Position numbers and translations under genes: made by a program. Under the pieces are notes generated by a model. The model was not told the origin of the DNA. It saw only the letters and a list, made by a program, of their open reading frames with translations, and did not search any database. A stretch of 60,000 bases of DNA from Symsagittifera roscoffensis. Its lineage: Eukaryota; Xenacoelomorpha; Acoela; Convolutidae. Where the stretch lies: contig NC_087069.1 of assembly GCF_963678635.1 (NCBI RefSeq), positions 45,429,448 through 45,489,447 on the forward strand, in the 5' to 3' direction. Of this stretch, positions 29,317-40,172 are shown in pieces (the first letter of the stretch is position 1; every line of letters starts with the position of its first letter).

Positions 29317-29516
29317 NNNNNNNNNNNNNNNNNNNNNNNNNNNNNNNNNNNNNNNNNNNNNNNNNNNNNNNNNNNNNNNNNNNNNNNNNNNNNNNNNNNN
29401 NNNNNNNNNNNNNNNNNNNNNNNNNNNNNNNNNNNNNNNNNNNNNNNNNNNNNNNNNNNNNNNNNNNNNNNNNNNNNNNNNNNNNNNNNNNNNNNNNNNN
29501 NNNNNNNNNNNNNNNN
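29317..29516. other. Assembly gap (200 N)
   Basis: Exactly 200 unknown bases, a conventional scaffold gap size, so the true distance is unknown. Confidence 0.98.
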
Positions 29517-30597
29517 GCAATTTTAGATTCCTTTTTTGAAGTTTCGTATGAACTATTCGTCAATTTGAATAAACTTTCTTACAAAAAGGCATCTTTCCAA
29601 GTTTTTTGCTATTGGTTTTTATTTTACGTTCAAACTTCATTGCCATGTTTGAAAATAATCTGATCGAAGAATCAAACGTTTTTTACTCAAACACAATTTG
29701 TTTGGGACGTTAATCTAAATCGGAAATTCAAAAAAATTGAAAACCTGCCTTTTTTACCAAGCCAAAAAAATTGCGAAAACCAAAAATTCTGCTTTCAGAA
29801 AAATTGAAATTGCAGTCAAAACCTCAAAAAACTTTACAGTTTTTTTAAGATGAATGCGTAATAGCTACAAAAAGTACTCGTAGATTTGAACAAATCATCA
29901 TTTTGTCTGGGACCTTGTGCTGAAATTGAAAAAAAAGTTGAAAAGGTGCTTTTTTTCAACAAGGCAAAAGAAACACCAAAAATGTACGTGCATTCACAAA
30001 ACTTGCGGTTGCAGTTCATAGCACAATAAACAGCATAAGTTGTTTGCTAAATTGAACTAAAACTAAAGCTCTAAATATGTCTATTATTTTATAATAAATT
30101 TGTCCATTATTTTATCTAGCAGAGGCATGTTTCAAAGAAACATCTATAACTTTTCAACCAAACACGATTTGGTCCCAAATGACATCATGAAACAAAATTT
30201 AAAAAACCATCTGTCCACAAACAATTAATATTTAAGGGCATTGTGTAATAGAGAAAAAACACCAAAAAAATCAGCAAAAAAGTTAATAGATATAATTTAC
30301 ATATTATTCAAAAGTTCGAGGCAAACTCAAATGTTTGACAGAGTTTAAGAAGCTGCAAATGTGTTATTTTGTAGGTTTCACATTGCAAAAAATCTAATTG
30401 TAAGTTGATTGGTTCTTACAACAGAATGTGAGTTTCATTGTGAGTGGAAAAGTACCTTTTGCACATCTGACGAATCGAAGATAAAATATCTTAAGCTTTT
30501 AGTGGTCTTCATTTTTCTACCTTCTAAGTCTGAATTGGACTTCAAAACTATCTGTTTGTCACCTCATCTTGATTTAACTTGAAATCGCTGGTTTTCC
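29517..30597. other. Intergenic, AT-rich
   Basis: No gene or clear repeat recognised; scattered diverged words such as CAAACACGATTTGGTCCC suggest old repeats. Confidence 0.4.
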
Positions 30598-30836
30598 GAG
30601 TCGAGATTTTTCACCTAATTTGAAGCAAGATTTGAGCGGTTTGAGCGGTTTGAGCGGTTTTTTTAGACAATTCCGCTCAAAATCTTGCTTCAAAATAAGC
30701 GGTTTGAGCGGTTTTTGAACGGTTTTATCTAGAAAAACCGCTCAAAAACCGCGCAAGATTTGAACGATTTTGAGCAGCTTATCTCAAACCGCTCAAACCG
30801 CTCATATCTTGAGCGGTTTTTGAGCGGGATCTCGAC
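30598..30836. repeat. Palindromic GAGCGGTTT repeat cluster
   Basis: TTTGAGCGG is repeated three times in tandem, then AACCGCTCAAA in the opposite sense several times, ending near TCTCGAC, the complement of the GTCGAGAT at the start. The block as a whole can fold into a long hairpin. A diverged relative lies at 38591-38820. Confidence 0.7.
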
Positions 30837-31087
30837 CCGGGTTTTGACTCTGTAAAAATTAAGTTGCAATTTTTGAATTGAAAGTTTGGTTCAAAATTAG
30901 AATGATTCGACGTAAGATTTTTTTAAAAAAAGCTTTTTTTACTTCGTTTTCTGGATTTCCTGGAAAGATCCAAGCATGGGTCAAATAAAATCCTAGCAGG
31001 GAATCTTTAAGTTTCTGGAAGGAAGTCCCCGGCTATGTAACCAGAGTTCTTCGTTTCCTTTATGTAACATCACTGAAAAAACTCATT

Positions 31088-31200
31088 CTTGAAAAAAAAA
31101 TGGATTATAATCGATTATATTGGATTTAGGGTTGAAAAAAAATCGATTATATTGTTGAGAAAAATGGATTATAATCCATTATAATCGATTATTATCCATG
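31088..31200. repeat. ATAATCGATTAT / TGGATTATAATC palindrome cluster
   Basis: Four or more imperfect copies of AATCGATTATA and its complement occur within 110 bp, some preceded by A runs. Confidence 0.55.
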
Positions 31201-31734
31201 AAACTTCGGTGCGGTATCCAGTTAGTCGTTTAACTGATTACATGCAACAGCTTTAAAACTGATTTCATCTTTTTTGATTGCTTTTTAATAATGTTTCACG
31301 GTAGCGGCTTAGAAATTGCGATGTAACATCAATGTTGATTTACATTTTGTTAGTAACTTCGTTCTCAGTATTAGTAACTCTTAATTACTAACTTCGTAAC
31401 TTCGTAACTTCGTTCTCCAGATTTATGCAAGTGGTCGACTCGATACTAAAATTAAACAGAAGACCGTGCTTGATCAACGCTTCGGATGCAGTTCTTGTGT
31501 GGTTACACTTCGATACAAAATGATAAGATGAAAATTTAAGATTTATTTGAGAAAAACAATCCATTGGTCAATGATAGATCATTCAATTACATACATACAT
31601 AAATACTAAAAACCATAAAAACATACAGAAGTACACACATAAATACTCACATCCAAACATAAGTAGATATATTAAATTGTTTACCCTGAAATCGTTTTTT
31701 CACTGAACGAAACCTATTTGAAGGCCTAGCACAG
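31201..31734. other. Intergenic, no gene recognised
   Basis: Contains a short repeat of TAACTTCG near 31370-31410 and CATACATACATAAATAC-like simple sequence near 31590. Confidence 0.4.
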
Positions 31735-32010
31735 TCAATATTTTTTTTCAGTCAAAACGTTTTCCATCAGTCGAACGCAGTCGAAATATTTGTTCTCGGT
31801 CAAAATTCTTCTCGTTAGAAAATTCTTTGAGTCGAGCACAGTCGAAACGTTTTTTTTCTCGATCAAAAAAAACTCCTCAGTCGAACTAGTGGAAAACGTT
31901 TTTCCTCGGTCGAACTTGATAGAAAATTTTTTTCCTGGTGGAACAGTCGAAACATATCCAGGCTGGGTCGAGACGGTCGAAACATACAACTTTTTGTCGA
32001 GACTCAAATT
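31735..32010. repeat. Degenerate CAGTCGAAA/GTCGAAC repeat
   Basis: The words CAGTCGAA, CTCGGTCAAA and GAAAACGTTTTT recur at ~20-40 bp intervals. Open frames on both strands here are produced by the repeat and carry no domain. Confidence 0.55.
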
Positions 32011-32334
32011 ATCAGAAAATTTAGTTCAAAACTATGTGGTACAGTTTAAGCACATTCGCTCAAAATAGTATCTAGAGAAAACACCACTAAATATTCAAAC
32101 TTCAGGTTTAAATTAAATTATTCTTTTAACAAGCAGTACAAAATAACATTCAAGCTATTTCAATCAACTAAGCCATAAACTCACTGCTTGTTGGGACAAC
32201 CCAGGAGTAGTTCAACTCATGGAGGGTGCCCCAGATAAGATAATATTTGAGGAGCATCAAATACATAATTATATAAGGTGACATTTTAGAAGAGAATTTC
32301 AAAAATCTGATAATTGTCGAACAGATATGTGTCC

Positions 32335-35112
32335 TTAAAGTTGTTTAAAAAAACGTTCGAACTGGGATTTGGTCATTTTTTCTATACCGGGAGGCAACAA
32401 TTCGTTGTTTTTAATAAAATTATAAACTCGAGTTATTCGTCGCGTAGCTGACTTTTCCATCATTTTACTTTTAAAACTAACAGTGGGTAAAAGTTTTGCC
32501 GCTGTTCTTCTGGTTGTTCTTAAGTAAGAAGTTTCATTAATGTTTAGAAATTTTACAGGTGAAGTTTTACTCAGGAGACCGAAAGCTTCCTTGAAAATAT
32601 GAGCCGCATACAATTCATAAACTGTGTATATTTTGTGCTTAATCGCTAGGTCTTGAACTGAATCGCTGTATTTTTTGCGAAATACAGTTCTGATTATTCG
32701 TTTCTGTAAAAGATTAATTGATTGTAGGTCAATTTTTGATGCACTCCCGTATGTTAAAATACCGTACTCAATTATTGATTTAGCATAGGCATTATAAAAC
32801 ATTAATAGCTGTTTTGTGCTGAAAAAACTTCTAGTTTTGAGTAATAGGCCATTGAACTGACGTAATTTTTTGTTCACTTTATCTATATGATCCTTAAAAC
32901 TGAGCTTATTGTCGATTATTAGACCTAAATATTTTGTTTTGTAGGAATTTTCAATTTTGTGAGATGCAAAGGTAATTTCCGTCAGATGATTGTTACCAAA
33001 AGAGACTAGATTGCATTTTGCTGGATTAACAGTAAGCCCATTATCAACAAACCACTCCTGACTGAGGTATAAGGCACTTAAAAAATCTTTTTTGTTGTTG
33101 CAAAAAATCGTTGTATCATCAGCGTATAGAACGGAGTTGGCTTTGCCAAGTTGTGTCGGCAAATCATTTATGTACAGTAAAAACAATAGTGGCCCCAGAA
33201 CTGACCCCTGAGGAACGCCATATTTTATCAAACGTTTTTCTGACCAACATTTATTATAATCAACAAACTGAAATTTATATGATAAATAACTTTGTAATAG
33301 CTGCAAAAGTTTTCCTCTAAACCCGTTTTTTTCAAGCTTGGACAGCAATCTTTCATGATTTATTGTATCAAATGCTTTGGTCAGGTCTACGAAGCAGGAT
33401 TGACAGGTGCATTTTTTGTCAATACTTTTACGTAAAGTTTCTGTAAACTCTAAAAGTGCATAAGTACATGAATGTTTTGGTCGAAAACCAAATTGGCTAT
33501 CACTCAAAACCTTGTTCTTATTTATAAAGCTCATCATTCTGTAGAAAATGATCTTTTCAAAAACTTTATCAATTGATGTAAGTAGACTGATTGGTCTGTA
33601 GTTGCCCGCGTCATGGACTGATCCATCTTTGTGTATTGGAATAACTCGAGCAACTTTCAAGTCGGAAGGATAATATCCTTCATCAAAACATTGGTTAAAT
33701 AGCTCAGTTAATGGTTGACTGATAACTGGAAGGGTTTGTTTAATTGTTTTATTGCTTATACCATCATGACCAGTACTGTTACCGTTTTTCAATTTCTTAA
33801 TCGCATTAGTTGTTTCTTTTATTGTTATTGGAGCAAAAACAAATGTGTTACTAATAATATTTGACTTAACCTTTTTGTTATCTGTAAATTTTGCTGCAAG
33901 TTTTTCACCAATACTGGTAAAATATTCATTAAATTTTGTCGCATTTATTAAATTTCCTGAAACATTTTTTGCTTTACCCCAAAGCGATCGTATTGTAGAG
34001 AAAAGCTCTTTAGAGTTGCTGAAATTAGCTGTACTTTTGTCGTAAAAAGCAATCTTGGCATTACGAATTGTTTTATTGCAGATATTCCGTTCCTTTTTAT
34101 AATTTTTGTGGTTTTCAGGGGTGGGATTTTTGTTCAATTTTTTGTAACATTTGTTCTTTTGTTGGCGCTGTTTTTGGCATTCATTTGTTATCCAAGATTT
34201 TTTTGAGTTTTTAAAAGATTGATAGGGTGCAAATCTATCCAAAGCTTGGTTTATACTTCTAGTTATATGGGCTAACTTTTTATCAACAGACCAATTTGCC
34301 TCAATTTTAGATAGAAATTGGTGTATTAAAAACAAATATTTTAATATGCTAATATAGTTTCTTGAAAAATTAAAATTTCTTTTCCAATTACGGGGGAAAT
34401 TTCTTTTGTTTTGTGGTCGATCGCTGGCATTTAAAAAATTAACAAGAGCATAATGATCGCTTATATTACAACGCAGAGTCGCAATGTCGTAGAAAGTGTT
34501 ACTTATTGAGTGGTCAATGCAAGTCATTGTGCTCGGGGTAATTCTAGTTGCTTCGCAATTGTTTATATGTAAACCATACATGTTGATCAGGCCTTGGTAC
34601 TTTTTAGTTTGAGAGTTCTCTTTTGAGATATCAATATTAAAATCCCCACAAATAATTATGTCTTTATTTTGTTCGCTGATTTTGTCTATCAGTTCCTCAA
34701 ACATTTCCCAAAATTCCGAAATTTTAGCCCCAGGTGGTCTGTACATTAAGTGAAAAGTTAAAACACCCTTGTTTTCATTATTTTTAAGTTCAATTGAAAA
34801 ATTTTCCAATCTGTCATCTTTGTCAAGTATATATTCGTTGGCTGAGAAATCTTCGCGGACATAAAATGCTAAGCCACCGCCATTTTTTGTTTCTCTTGGT
34901 TTTGAAAAAATTGGTTTATAGCCATCAATTTTATAGCAACCTTGAGGATCGTTGCTTGTTAACCAAGTTTCACATAAACCTATTGCAATAGGTTTAGATT
35001 TAAAGTTTTCTAGAAGACAACATAACTGGTCATGATGGTAACGTAAAGATCTTATGTTTAAGAATAGTATTGATTGTTGTTCAATGTCACCTAATTGATG
35101 CTCGTCAATCAT
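32335..35112 (-). CDS. LINE ORF2: AP-type endonuclease and reverse transcriptase
   Basis: A 925-aa protein from the first ATG. The N-terminal endonuclease has FLNIRSLRYH, CETWL near residue 50, GDFNIDIS near 160 and a SDHYALV end near 220. The reverse transcriptase has IPIHKDGSVHDAGNYRPISL, the QFGFRPKHSC segment, motif A FVDLTKAFDTI, motif B GVPQGSVLGPLLF and catalytic YADDTTIF. The C-terminal thumb has the TYGSASKIDLQSINLLQKR region usual for this group. No RNase H is seen. The frame is fully open and all catalytic residues are present, so it could be active. It would nick the target and prime reverse transcription there. Confidence 0.92.
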   Translation of the reverse strand: MIDEHQLGDIEQQSILFLNIRSLRYHHDQLCCLLENFKSKPIAIGLCETWLTSNDPQGCYKIDGYKPIFSKPRETKNGGGLAFYVREDFSANEYILDKDDRLENFSIELKNNENKGVLTFHLMYRPPGAKISEFWEMFEELIDKISEQNKDIIICGDFNIDISKENSQTKKYQGLINMYGLHINNCEATRITPSTMTCIDHSISNTFYDIATLRCNISDHYALVNFLNASDRPQNKRNFPRNWKRNFNFSRNYISILKYLFLIHQFLSKIEANWSVDKKLAHITRSINQALDRFAPYQSFKNSKKSWITNECQKQRQQKNKCYKKLNKNPTPENHKNYKKERNICNKTIRNAKIAFYDKSTANFSNSKELFSTIRSLWGKAKNVSGNLINATKFNEYFTSIGEKLAAKFTDNKKVKSNIISNTFVFAPITIKETTNAIKKLKNGNSTGHDGISNKTIKQTLPVISQPLTELFNQCFDEGYYPSDLKVARVIPIHKDGSVHDAGNYRPISLLTSIDKVFEKIIFYRMMSFINKNKVLSDSQFGFRPKHSCTYALLEFTETLRKSIDKKCTCQSCFVDLTKAFDTINHERLLSKLEKNGFRGKLLQLLQSYLSYKFQFVDYNKCWSEKRLIKYGVPQGSVLGPLLFLLYINDLPTQLGKANSVLYADDTTIFCNNKKDFLSALYLSQEWFVDNGLTVNPAKCNLVSFGNNHLTEITFASHKIENSYKTKYLGLIIDNKLSFKDHIDKVNKKLRQFNGLLLKTRSFFSTKQLLMFYNAYAKSIIEYGILTYGSASKIDLQSINLLQKRIIRTVFRKKYSDSVQDLAIKHKIYTVYELYAAHIFKEAFGLLSKTSPVKFLNINETSYLRTTRRTAAKLLPTVSFKSKMMEKSATRRITRVYNFIKNNELLPPGIEKMTKSQFERFFKQL

Positions 35113-35184
35113 TCTTATCAATATCAAAACTAAAAACTTGCAAAATAGAACTAAGAGTTAATCTGAAAACACAGAGTTGGTTTG

Positions 35185-36123
35185 CTAGCTACCACTTGTT
35201 GTGTCATCTCTCGTTGATATTGCTTCGTTTGCGTCTTCGTTGATGTGCTGCTTGCACGTATTGCCATCCACCATTGGTCTAGTAGGGGTAATTTCTTGAT
35301 GCGATCTTTTATTTTGACCCGGCGTTGGGGGAGGCTGCCTGCTCGATGCGTTGTCTACATTAAATCTTGGCATCTGGTTGCGTTTCCAGAAGGGTTTAGA
35401 ATTGCTTTCATTTCTCCGTGGATTTGGATAGTTGTAGATGTTATCTCTGTCGTCACGTTTTATGGCTGAATTTGCAGCTTTTTCGATTTCACTGACACTG
35501 TCCACATGTTTCGAGTAGAAGGACCCTTTGTTAGCTTTGTAGTAAAGCTTCACTTGGCAGTTCATGGTAGTCGTTATTAATCCCAGTGACTCACACTTTT
35601 GCTTTAGCGTGACGTCATGTTGGGGTAGACGCTCAGTAATATACATTTTCTTTCCGTGTGAATTAAAGCATGCGGCAAGTCTTGATTTGAGTTGGTAAAT
35701 ATTGTCTTTGTCTGCGAAGTACACGAACTTTACTATAATGGGCGCTGATTTCGTTCCTCTATTATTCTCGTTCTTTACAGGAAGCGGGTGTATTGCTTTG
35801 ATTGAGCATGGTTCGATATAGTATGAAAATATGTTTTTAACAAGTTGGCAGAAGTCCTCTGACAATGAATTTGATCGGGGATCCAAATCGAAATTGCGAA
35901 AGATAAGGGTATCCTTACTTGTGTACCTTTCTTGGGCATTTACCCTTTTTTTCAGTTCTGCGACTTCTTTTTCCAAATCATAAATATCGTTGTTCTTTTT
36001 AGTAACCTTTACTTCCAAGTTATAGACTTGTTTTTGTAGAGTTTCCACGGTTTTCAATAGATTGTTGAGTATTTCAGGTGATAAAGATGCGGCTGCATTA
36101 GTGCATTCTTCGGTATATTCCAT
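35185..36123 (-). CDS. LINE ORF1: coiled-coil, RRM-like RNA-binding protein
   Basis: A 312-aa protein. Residues ~15-70 form a coiled coil (LLKTVETLQKQVYNLEVKVT; then a DIYDLEKEVAELKKRV heptad). An RRM-like stretch follows (DTLIFRNFDLDPR to APIIVKFVYFADKDNIYQLK). The C-terminal third is polar, rich in Asn/Arg/Pro, and has no CCHC knuckle. It is the usual nucleic-acid chaperone partner of ORF2 in the same element. The stop lies 72 bp before the ORF2 ATG. It is clearly part of the retrotransposon, not a host gene. Confidence 0.85.
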   Translation of the reverse strand: MEYTEECTNAAASLSPEILNNLLKTVETLQKQVYNLEVKVTKKNNDIYDLEKEVAELKKRVNAQERYTSKDTLIFRNFDLDPRSNSLSEDFCQLVKNIFSYYIEPCSIKAIHPLPVKNENNRGTKSAPIIVKFVYFADKDNIYQLKSRLAACFNSHGKKMYITERLPQHDVTLKQKCESLGLITTTMNCQVKLYYKANKGSFYSKHVDSVSEIEKAANSAIKRDDRDNIYNYPNPRRNESNSKPFWKRNQMPRFNVDNASSRQPPPTPGQNKRSHQEITPTRPMVDGNTCKQHINEDANEAISTRDDTTSGS

Positions 36124-36912
36124 CGTTTCGGTGTTTAATTGATTATCCGATAAGATTTTTATTCAGAACGTGCTTGGAATTAATATTTGCGTGTTTAAAT
36201 AGCAATAGAAATCGTCAAACGAATTGTGGACACAATGACGTAATAGCACGCAACTGTTTGTTAGCTTAGCATTCTCTTTTTCTTAGCATTCTCTTCTGAT
36301 TCTTATTCAAATTTTGAGCAAATTTTTGTGCTCGGTTTTATTGTTTTTCCAGACAAATTTCGATTTTTCTAACGTCTTTGTACATTCAGAAAGATATTAA
36401 GACGCGGTACTCAAAATATATATTTTTCAATTGTGTCCTTTTTGCAAAGTTGTAGCGGTTTGGTTTGTGACTATTTTGACTACCAAAAACAAGCTTGGTT
36501 TAAAAAACAAGCAATAATTTTAAAAACCTAACTTAAATTAACCTCGCTTTATCTTATTTTCGAGTAAAAAAATAGAAGCTAAAGAACTAATTTACAAAAA
36601 ATTAATTGAAATCACAATGTCCGCAATAGCTTTCGTCGTCTCACTGAGATTCGTCAATGTTGGGTACAGAGATCTATAGAACTTTAATGAAACTCACACC
36701 CGCGTAAGAAAAGTCGACTTCATTTTTTTGTGTACGTTTGTTTTCGTTGGGAAATTGCTCACTCTAATAGAACTTTCAGCCTAGTTCAACCATAATATGT
36801 ATTACTATGCTCACAATTATCAAATTTTTGGAATGAATTTTTTATTTCGTTTGAGTTTATCTGTGTTGTTTTGTGGGTTGTTAGCCACATAATATAAAAA
36901 CTTCTAATTTCT
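36124..36912. other. Sequence 5' of the LINE, no gene recognised
   Basis: May contain the LINE 5' untranslated region in the first ~150 bp. The rest is AT-rich without features. Confidence 0.4.
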
Positions 36913-37498
36913 TTTGATGAAACACACAAACTTATTTGGTGTTTTTTTCAAACTCAGTGATTCTATAAACTTTCAAACTCAGTGATTCTTGGGTAAAATT
37001 ATAGGATCCTTGTTAAGGATATTTCCCTCTATTGTAAGGGGGGATTTCGATACAAGGTACAAAACTCATTAATGCTTTACCGTAGAAATAGTTGTTTACA
37101 GGGAAGGCAGTTTTTTGCTATTTACCATAGGGGGTAGTTAACGAAATCTAGATTTTTATAAAAAATCCACCTAACATTATCTCAACTTTTCAAAAAAAGG
37201 AAGGTTGTTAAGCAGATTAAATCAGCGATTTTCTTCTTCACCTCTGTTATCTACTAAAATTTAATTGATCAAAACTCGCTGATATATTCTATTTAAACTC
37301 CTTTCCCCATTGTAAATAGTAAACAATTGTCACCTCTATGGGTGAATAATTCAACGCTCGAGCATGCTTGAGTTTTGTACTTTGTAACAAAACCCCTTTT
37401 AAAATAGGAGTTGGTGTGTCGTTAATAAGGATCAAATAATCTTACCCAGCATTACTGAGGTCAAAAGATAACCAAACAAGTTTGTGTGTTTCTTCAAA
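36913..37498. mobile_element. Foldback/MITE-like element with ~190-bp inverted arms
   Basis: The ends TTTGATGAAACACACAAACT and AGTTTGTGTGTTTCTTCAAA are inverted copies. Similarity continues inward (GGGTAAAATTATAGGATCCT against the complement of AGGATCAAATAATCTTACCC; GGTACAAAACTCA against TGAGTTTTGTACT). The arms are diverged and of somewhat different length, with no coding sequence between them. No clear target duplication was identified. Confidence 0.7.
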
Positions 37499-37539
37499 AA
37501 GTTTTCAAATTTTTTCAAATTCTCAAATTTTTAGGAACT

Positions 37540-38150
37540 TCCAATTAAGACTGTTCAAATCTCTGTAGTTAATGAGATATGCCGTTTTTTGTGATTTAAA
37601 AAAAATTCAGAAAACTTAAATCAATGTTTTTTATCAACTTTTGAAAATCCTAACTTTTTAAATTGGAAGCTGTCAGAGAAATCTTGATGGTTGCGAATCT
37701 TATGACTACTCAAATCTTTTTAGTTTTCAAGGTTATACGTTTTCTTGTGATTTTTTTTTTTCAAAAAATTTTGAGAAACTTTGTTTTTTCTTCAAAATTT
37801 AACTTAAATTTGAAGGCACCTTCCTTGTAACGAGGAGCTGTCAGAGTACTTTCAGGGGTTGCAAATCTTGCCTCAAAATATGATTGCTCAAATTCTCCAA
37901 ATTCTTGTAGTTTTCGAGATATCACATTTTTTTAGATATGACTTTTTTGACTTTTTTGAGATGAGAAGTTTTTATTTGGGGGCTCTCAGAGTACTCGAGA
38001 AGGTTGCGAGACTCACCTTCATGTATGACTGCTCAAGTCTGTAATTTTCGAGATGTGACGTTTTTATGTTTTTTCTCAAAATTTGAAATTCTCAACCATG
38101 TAGTTGGGTACTGTGAGAGTACTCTCAGGATTCGCAAATTTTTTTTGTCA
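37540..38150. repeat. Degenerate tandem repeat, ~125-170 bp unit, four to five copies
   Basis: GGAAGCTGTCAGAG at 37665, GGAGCTGTCAGAGTACT at 37834, GGCTCTCAGAGTACTCGAG near 37980 and TACTGTGAGAGTACTCTCAG near 38108 mark successive units. Each is followed by GGTTGCGAATCTT-like and CAAATCT...TTTTCGAGATAT-like segments. Confidence 0.7.
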
Positions 38151-38590
38151 TATTAAAAAATTTTAATGAATTAGATATAAAAAAACTTCACAAATATATA
38201 TATAAGTAAAAAAGTATAAAAAAAACTTGGATAGAAAATATAATTTTTTTCAGTTCAAAATGCACACAAATACTCCAGCTATAATGAGACATAGCGCCTT
38301 TTACGAGAGATTACTCATCCCGTAACTATTAAAAACATAATTCCTTCCAATGTTTTTTAAAATTTTTCAATCAGAATTGTTGGCCAATTTTTTTTCCCTG
38401 GTTTTAGAATTGATTCTCAAATATAGTTCTGTTTTTATCAGATATCTACTAAAATTATTTAGATATTTGTAAGTTAGTCAGAAAAACGTCTTTGTGTAAT
38501 TGGAGCATCCGAACTTTTGATTCGCATACGATTGCTGAGCGACATGACCTGCTATTATACAAAAGTCAAAACAATTTTTTCCGAAAAAAA
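38151..38590. other. Intergenic, AT-rich
   Basis: No gene recognised. Confidence 0.4.
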
Positions 38591-38820
38591 AACAGCTCAA
38601 AAACAGCGCAAGATATAACTGATTTTTGAGCGTTTCTTTTCAAATTAATTGCTCAAAAACCGATCAAATTCAGCGCGGTTTTTGATTGGCTTTTGTGATT
38701 ATGTTGCTCTAAAACGGCTCAAATTGTGGCAGGAAACCGCTCACAAACCACTCACACTGCACTTTATGACGCAAGATTTCTAGGGCAATTGTCTGAAAAA
38801 CTGCTCAACTTTGCTTTAAA
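38591..38820. repeat. Diverged relative of the GAGCGGTTT palindrome block
   Basis: CAGCTCAAAAACAGCGCAAG, GCTCAAAAACCGATCAAATT, GCGGTTTTTGATTGGC and AACCGCTCACAAACCAC recall the cluster at 30598-30836, in a more worn form. Confidence 0.55.
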
Positions 38821-39318
38821 TTATGGGAAAATATAGTAACATGGGTGGTTATTTTCGTGTATTTGGTTTCATATAGTTATTTTCATGCATTAGAATCAAG
38901 AAATTGAAAATTTTTGATGTGTAAGGGTAAATAATTGGGGTAATTAAAAAGTGTCAAATATTGACCGGTCAGCGTCTCAGGAAAAAATATTTTATGACCT
39001 TAGAACAACAATGCTCAAAAGTAGAAATGACCTCTAGGTCAATCATACCCAAACTTGAGACGTTTATCCTAACCAGGCCAAGCTGTTAAAAATTTGTCGG
39101 AACGAATAAAAAAAATAAGAATAAAAGAGGAACAAAAAGAGAATCCTTGTTGCGGAATCCGCTTACAATTTACAAAATACCCAGGTTGGCCTCGTAATGT
39201 TATTTGGTCATCAATGTTTTTGATTGCGTTTTGATTCAATTATCAGTCGAAACTATTTCAGCGCTGCTTCGGCCATTATTGAAGGAAAGTTTGTATTGTT
39301 TCGCCGTAAATAAAAAAA
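38821..39318. other. Intergenic, no gene recognised
   Basis: AT-rich, no supported frame. Confidence 0.4.
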
Positions 39319-39719
39319 GACTGCTCGTATCAGGGCGAGGCCCTGAATGTTCCGACTGTCTTTTAAGGTCTATGGAGCAAAAATAAGAAATTTATTGCAA
39401 GAAAAAAAACATGAAAAACTGAATGTGAGAATTTTTTTTGATTCAAGATTTTTGCAAAAATCATCCCCCACACGCCAAATAAAGTACAAAGTGATAGATT
39501 TTGCTCCTACTAAAAAACAAAATGTGGCAAAAAAAGCTTCCATCAACCAATACGGAACGAGTTCTAAGACGGATTAAATCTCTAATTACGCGTTAATAGC
39601 GCAAAATACATCACGCGTTAATTGTCCCCAACTGGCCAAAATGACTTTAAGCCCCCATAATTTTCCAAAACAAGATTAAAGGTAAAATTTTTCTTAAAGT
39701 TTAAGCTCAGGATAACAAT
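39319..39719 (+). repeat. Dispersed repeat family X, copy A, left part
   Basis: Starts GACTGCTCGTATCAGGGCGA and runs through CCCCCACACGCCAAATAAAG, AAGACGGATTAAATCT, GCGCGTTAATTGTCCC-like sequence to AGCTCAGGATAACAAT, where the BEL/Pao element interrupts it. It continues at 47250. Other copies are at 49191, 50846, 51648 and, reversed, 56134. Confidence 0.75.
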
Positions 39720-40154
39720 TATTTCTATGACAATAAGGACCGTCGGGAAAAACTCAAAATAACATTTGAATTCAGAGTTTACGAATAATTGTTAACATTT
39801 TTCCCCCATAATTCGAACAATTCTTTTTCATTCAGAGGCTTTCACGATTATTTAGCAACTGCGGAAAATGGGCATTTGAACAACTATCTTCATACTGAAC
39901 ATTTTTGTGAACAATTCAATATATCATAAGTTATCGCAACAAGTTGAGGCAGAACAGAAAAAAATTTCATCAACAACGGCCAATAAACAAAATAAGCAAA
40001 AACCGAAACAAAAGTTAACTTAGTTCAAGTTTTAGTTCCCAAGGTTGTAAGGTTTACTTAGTTTCAAGTATTATTTTTGCTTAAAACAGACCCAAAAAGT
40101 TCTATATGAAATGACTACATTATAAAAACAGACGCATAGTTAGCCGCGCTAACA
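39720..40154 (-). repeat. 3' LTR of the BEL/Pao element
   Basis: Read on the minus strand it starts TGTTAGCGCGGCTA. It aligns throughout with the LTR at 46811-47249, with roughly one difference every ten bases. Confidence 0.88.
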
Positions 40155-40172
40155 TCCTCCGCCCCAGAGAAG
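40155..40172 (-). other. Polypurine tract
   Basis: On the minus strand, CTGGGGCGGAGGA directly precedes the 3' LTR, as expected for plus-strand priming. Confidence 0.65.

Larger units (their letters stand above)
32160..36123 (-). mobile_element. Non-LTR retrotransposon, CR1/L2-like, with two open frames
   Basis: ORF1 and ORF2 are both uninterrupted and separated by ~70 bp. No RNase H domain is seen after the reverse transcriptase, which fits CR1/L2-type elements of the Jockey group. The 3' end is placed only roughly, in sequence containing GGGGCACCCTCC-like words beyond the ORF2 stop, and the 5' end is not defined. Coding integrity suggests a young insertion. Confidence 0.8.

Noticed and set aside
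31735-32068. Frames of ~90 codons on both strands with repeated V-S-T or V-E-T motifs
   Set aside because: Direct translation of a degenerate repeat; no sign of a real protein.
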